DNA of 64,000 nt. Source: Chitinophagales bacterium (GTDB lineage: Bacteria; Bacteroidota; Bacteroidia; Chitinophagales; Chitinophagaceae). Positions 62,202 through 64,000 of the stretch are shown here, piece by piece (the stretch's first letter is position 1; every line of letters starts with the position of its first letter). The stretch covers positions 62,001 through 126,000 of the forward strand of contig JAJPKJ010000065.1 of NCBI GenBank assembly GCA_021323755.1. Direction: 5' to 3'. A program made the position numbers and the translations under genes. Below the pieces are notes generated by a model. The model saw only the letters and a list, made by a program, of their open reading frames with translations. It made no database searches and was not told where the DNA came from.

Positions 62202-63728
62202 ATGGCCTTAATTGATATTGACCTTCCCCGCTCGGTTTCAAAAGCTTTACGGTTGCGCCAAAAATCTCCTCAGCGGCAACAAATCAAAGTATTAAAAAAA
62301 TTATTGAAGAAAGCGCGCTTTACAGAGTTTGGTCAGCACTATAATTTTGATAAAATTTTATTTGATCGCAATCCGGAAAAAAAATTCAGACAAACAGTTC
62401 CCATTTTTGATTACAATACCATTTATGATCTATGGTGGAATAAAACATTAAAAGGCAAGAGTGACATTTGCTGGCCGGGAAAGATCAGGTATTATGCATT
62501 AAGCTCGGGCACTTCCGAAGCGGCCAGTAAATATATTCCCATCACCAATGATCTGCTTCGCGGAAATAGAATGGTGATGATAAAACAACTTTTATCATTA
62601 CGCACCTATCATGATATACCGGTAAAAAGTATTGGCAAGGGTTGGTTAATGATTGGCGGAAGCACTGACCTGCAGCGGGGTTCAGGCTATTATGCCGGCG
62701 ACCTGAGCGGCATCTCTGCAAAAAAGGTCCCTTTTTGGTTCGCTCCATTTTATAAGCCTGGAAAAAAAATCGCCAAGACAAAGGACTGGAACAAAAAAAT
62801 CGAAGAAGTAGTTGCCCAGGCGCCCAATTGGGATATCGGGTTCATCGTTGGTGTTCCAGCCTGGATCCAATTGTGCATCGAAAAAATCATTGAGCGGTAT
62901 CAGCTTAATCATATTCATGAGATCTGGCCAAACCTGGGGTTTTATGTTCATGGCGGCGTTTCTTTCGAGCCTTATAAAAAAGGGTTTGAAAAATTACTGG
63001 GTAAACCGATCACCTATATCGAAACCTATCTTGCATCGGAAGGCTTTATTGCATACCAGGACCGCCAGTACACAAAGAGCATGCGATTGGTTACGGGTGA
63101 ACATATTTTTTTAGAGTTCATTCCTTTCACTGAAAAAAATTTTGATAAAGAGGGAAATGTGGTGAAAGATCCGGAGGTGTTTATGATCCATGAAGTGGAA
63201 GAAAATAAAGATTATGCAATCGTAATAAGCACCAACGCGGGCGCCTGGCGATATTTGATTGGGGATACCGTTAAATTCACAGACAAAGAACGTTGTGAAA
63301 TCATCATCACCGGCCGGACCAAACACTATTTAAGTTTAGTGGGCGAACACCTGAGCGTAGACAACATGAACAAAGCGGTGCAAATGACGAGTGAAGAATT
63401 AAATATTTCGATTCCTGAATTTACCATTGCCGGTGTTCCGCATGGATTATTATTCGCCCATCAATGGTATGTGGCGAGCAATGACAATGTTGATGCGGAT
63501 CTATTGAGAGAAAAAATTGATGATCATTTGAAACAACTAAATGATGATTATGCTGTGGAAAGAAAAAGTGCATTAAAAGATGTGTTTGTAAAAATATTAC
63601 CCGAGTCTGCGTTTATGAATTTTTTAAAGTTGAAAGGAAAAGTAGGCGGGCAACACAAATTTCCGAGAGTCTTAAAAGGAAAAATCCTGCAGGACTGGCA
63701 AGAATTCTTAGCAAAGGAAAAATATTAA
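62202..63728 (+). CDS. GH3-family acyl-adenylate/amido synthetase
   Basis: 508 residues of the GH3 auxin-responsive family (ANL superfamily relative). ALSSGTSEAASKYIPIT is the ATP-binding loop, VHGGVSFEPYKKGFE and IETYLASEGFIAYQ follow, and GDTVKFTDKERCEIIITGR is the hinge. Plants use GH3 to join amino acids to jasmonate or auxin; bacterial members are common in Bacteroidota and unassigned. Cytoplasmic. A TAATTTTG at 62173-62180 may be its -7 box. No partner gene is obvious. Confidence 0.9.
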   Translation: MALIDIDLPRSVSKALRLRQKSPQRQQIKVLKKLLKKARFTEFGQHYNFDKILFDRNPEKKFRQTVPIFDYNTIYDLWWNKTLKGKSDICWPGKIRYYALSSGTSEAASKYIPITNDLLRGNRMVMIKQLLSLRTYHDIPVKSIGKGWLMIGGSTDLQRGSGYYAGDLSGISAKKVPFWFAPFYKPGKKIAKTKDWNKKIEEVVAQAPNWDIGFIVGVPAWIQLCIEKIIERYQLNHIHEIWPNLGFYVHGGVSFEPYKKGFEKLLGKPITYIETYLASEGFIAYQDRQYTKSMRLVTGEHIFLEFIPFTEKNFDKEGNVVKDPEVFMIHEVEENKDYAIVISTNAGAWRYLIGDTVKFTDKERCEIIITGRTKHYLSLVGEHLSVDNMNKAVQMTSEELNISIPEFTIAGVPHGLLFAHQWYVASNDNVDADLLREKIDDHLKQLNDDYAVERKSALKDVFVKILPESAFMNFLKLKGKVGGQHKFPRVLKGKILQDWQEFLAKEKY

Positions 63729-63843
63729 TCTCTAACAAATACATACATAAATTATCAATTGCTTTTTCATTATCATATTTTTTCAGAACTTGTATGCCGG
63801 ATATGAACCAGTAATATTGCATCATTAAACCTGCTCCAGTAAT

Positions 63844-64000
63844 ATGCTTCAGGCTATATTGAAAGGATTGGCGCTTGGATTTGTTCTTGCCTTGTCGGTC
63901 GGGCCTATCATCTTTACCATTATCAAGCAAAGTTTAAATAATGGATACAAAGGCGGATTAAGCTTTGTGGCCGGCGTTTGGCTGAGCGATATCATCTTGG
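63844..64000 (+). CDS. LysE-family exporter, 3' partial
   Basis: The first 52 residues of a frame open to the window end: LQAILKGLALGFVLALSVGPIIFTIIKQSLNNGYKGG, then FVAGVWLSDII. This N-terminal helix with SVGPIIFTIIKQSL and the following Gly-rich loop is the LysE/RhtB amino acid exporter pattern. Inner membrane. ATG at 63844, 115 bases after the GH3 stop; cut by the window end. Confidence 0.8.
   Translation, partial: MLQAILKGLALGFVLALSVGPIIFTIIKQSLNNGYKGGLSFVAGVWLSDIIL

Noticed and set aside
1-64000. tRNA or rRNA genes
   Set aside because: I looked for T-loop-like GGTTCGAATC and acceptor pairs in the intergenic regions and found none; a covariance search would be needed to be certain.

Overview
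This 64 kb window is an ordinary chromosomal stretch of an AT-rich member of the Bacteroidota, most likely a Chitinophagaceae-type bacterium; that placement is inferred from gene content, not from a database search. The signs are a SusC/SusD pair, tandem FG-GAP/ASPIC-UnbV lipoproteins, a GldE-like CNNM protein, a two-gene methionine synthase, the tiny ribosomal protein bTHX, promoters of the TTTG-N17-23-TAnnTTTG type, and few Shine-Dalgarno sequences. I found no tRNA, rRNA, CRISPR array, insertion sequence or prophage.

Layout. 1-13.6 kb: the end of murA (with Asp in place of the fosfomycin-target Cys), gmk, a CNNM/GldE-like protein, a deoxyhypusine-synthase-like enzyme with a TPR partner, two paralogous small secreted proteins flanking acpH and asnB, a cystathionine gamma-synthase/lyase operon, a sterol-desaturase-type hydroxylase and a fumarylacetoacetase-family enzyme. 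13.7-21.8 kb: lysS, a DoxX protein, an SDR, and a tetR-tolC-hlyD-emrB-like tripartite efflux operon behind a two-site palindromic operator. 22-31.3 kb: split metH, a beta-barrel-like protein, a LOG protein, xth, HU, bTHX, pdxH and a membrane-anchored coiled-coil protein. 31.5-35.3 kb: rplM-rpsI-rpsB-tsf-pyrH on the minus strand, with leader and intergenic hairpins.

35.4-49.7 kb is the accessory core: an HD hydrolase and an SRPBCC/GyrI-like protein, then, all on the minus strand, an NrtR/AraR-type Nudix regulator with a degenerate Nudix box, SusC, SusD, a strong intrinsic terminator, and two 1,100-residue FG-GAP/ASPIC lipoproteins joined stop-to-start in one frame. It looks like a nutrient-uptake locus with no recognisable degradative enzyme.

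49.8-64 kb: ligA, a NUMOD4/HNH-like protein with a C-terminal helix-turn-helix, a DUF2461 protein, a cysteine-less redoxin, an S41 peptidase, thiL, an inositol monophosphatase, an arsR-OYE-doxX stress operon with a repeated operator-like element, a family 2 glycosyltransferase, a cysteine-rich membrane protein, a NIPSNAP protein, a GH3-family protein and the start of a LysE-type exporter.

Most of the window is housekeeping. The parts I would look at again are a shared promoter element upstream of the two small secreted paralogs, the NrtR-SusCD-ASPIC locus with its internal terminator, the arsR-OYE repeated element, and structured intergenic regions beside ribosomal protein genes.
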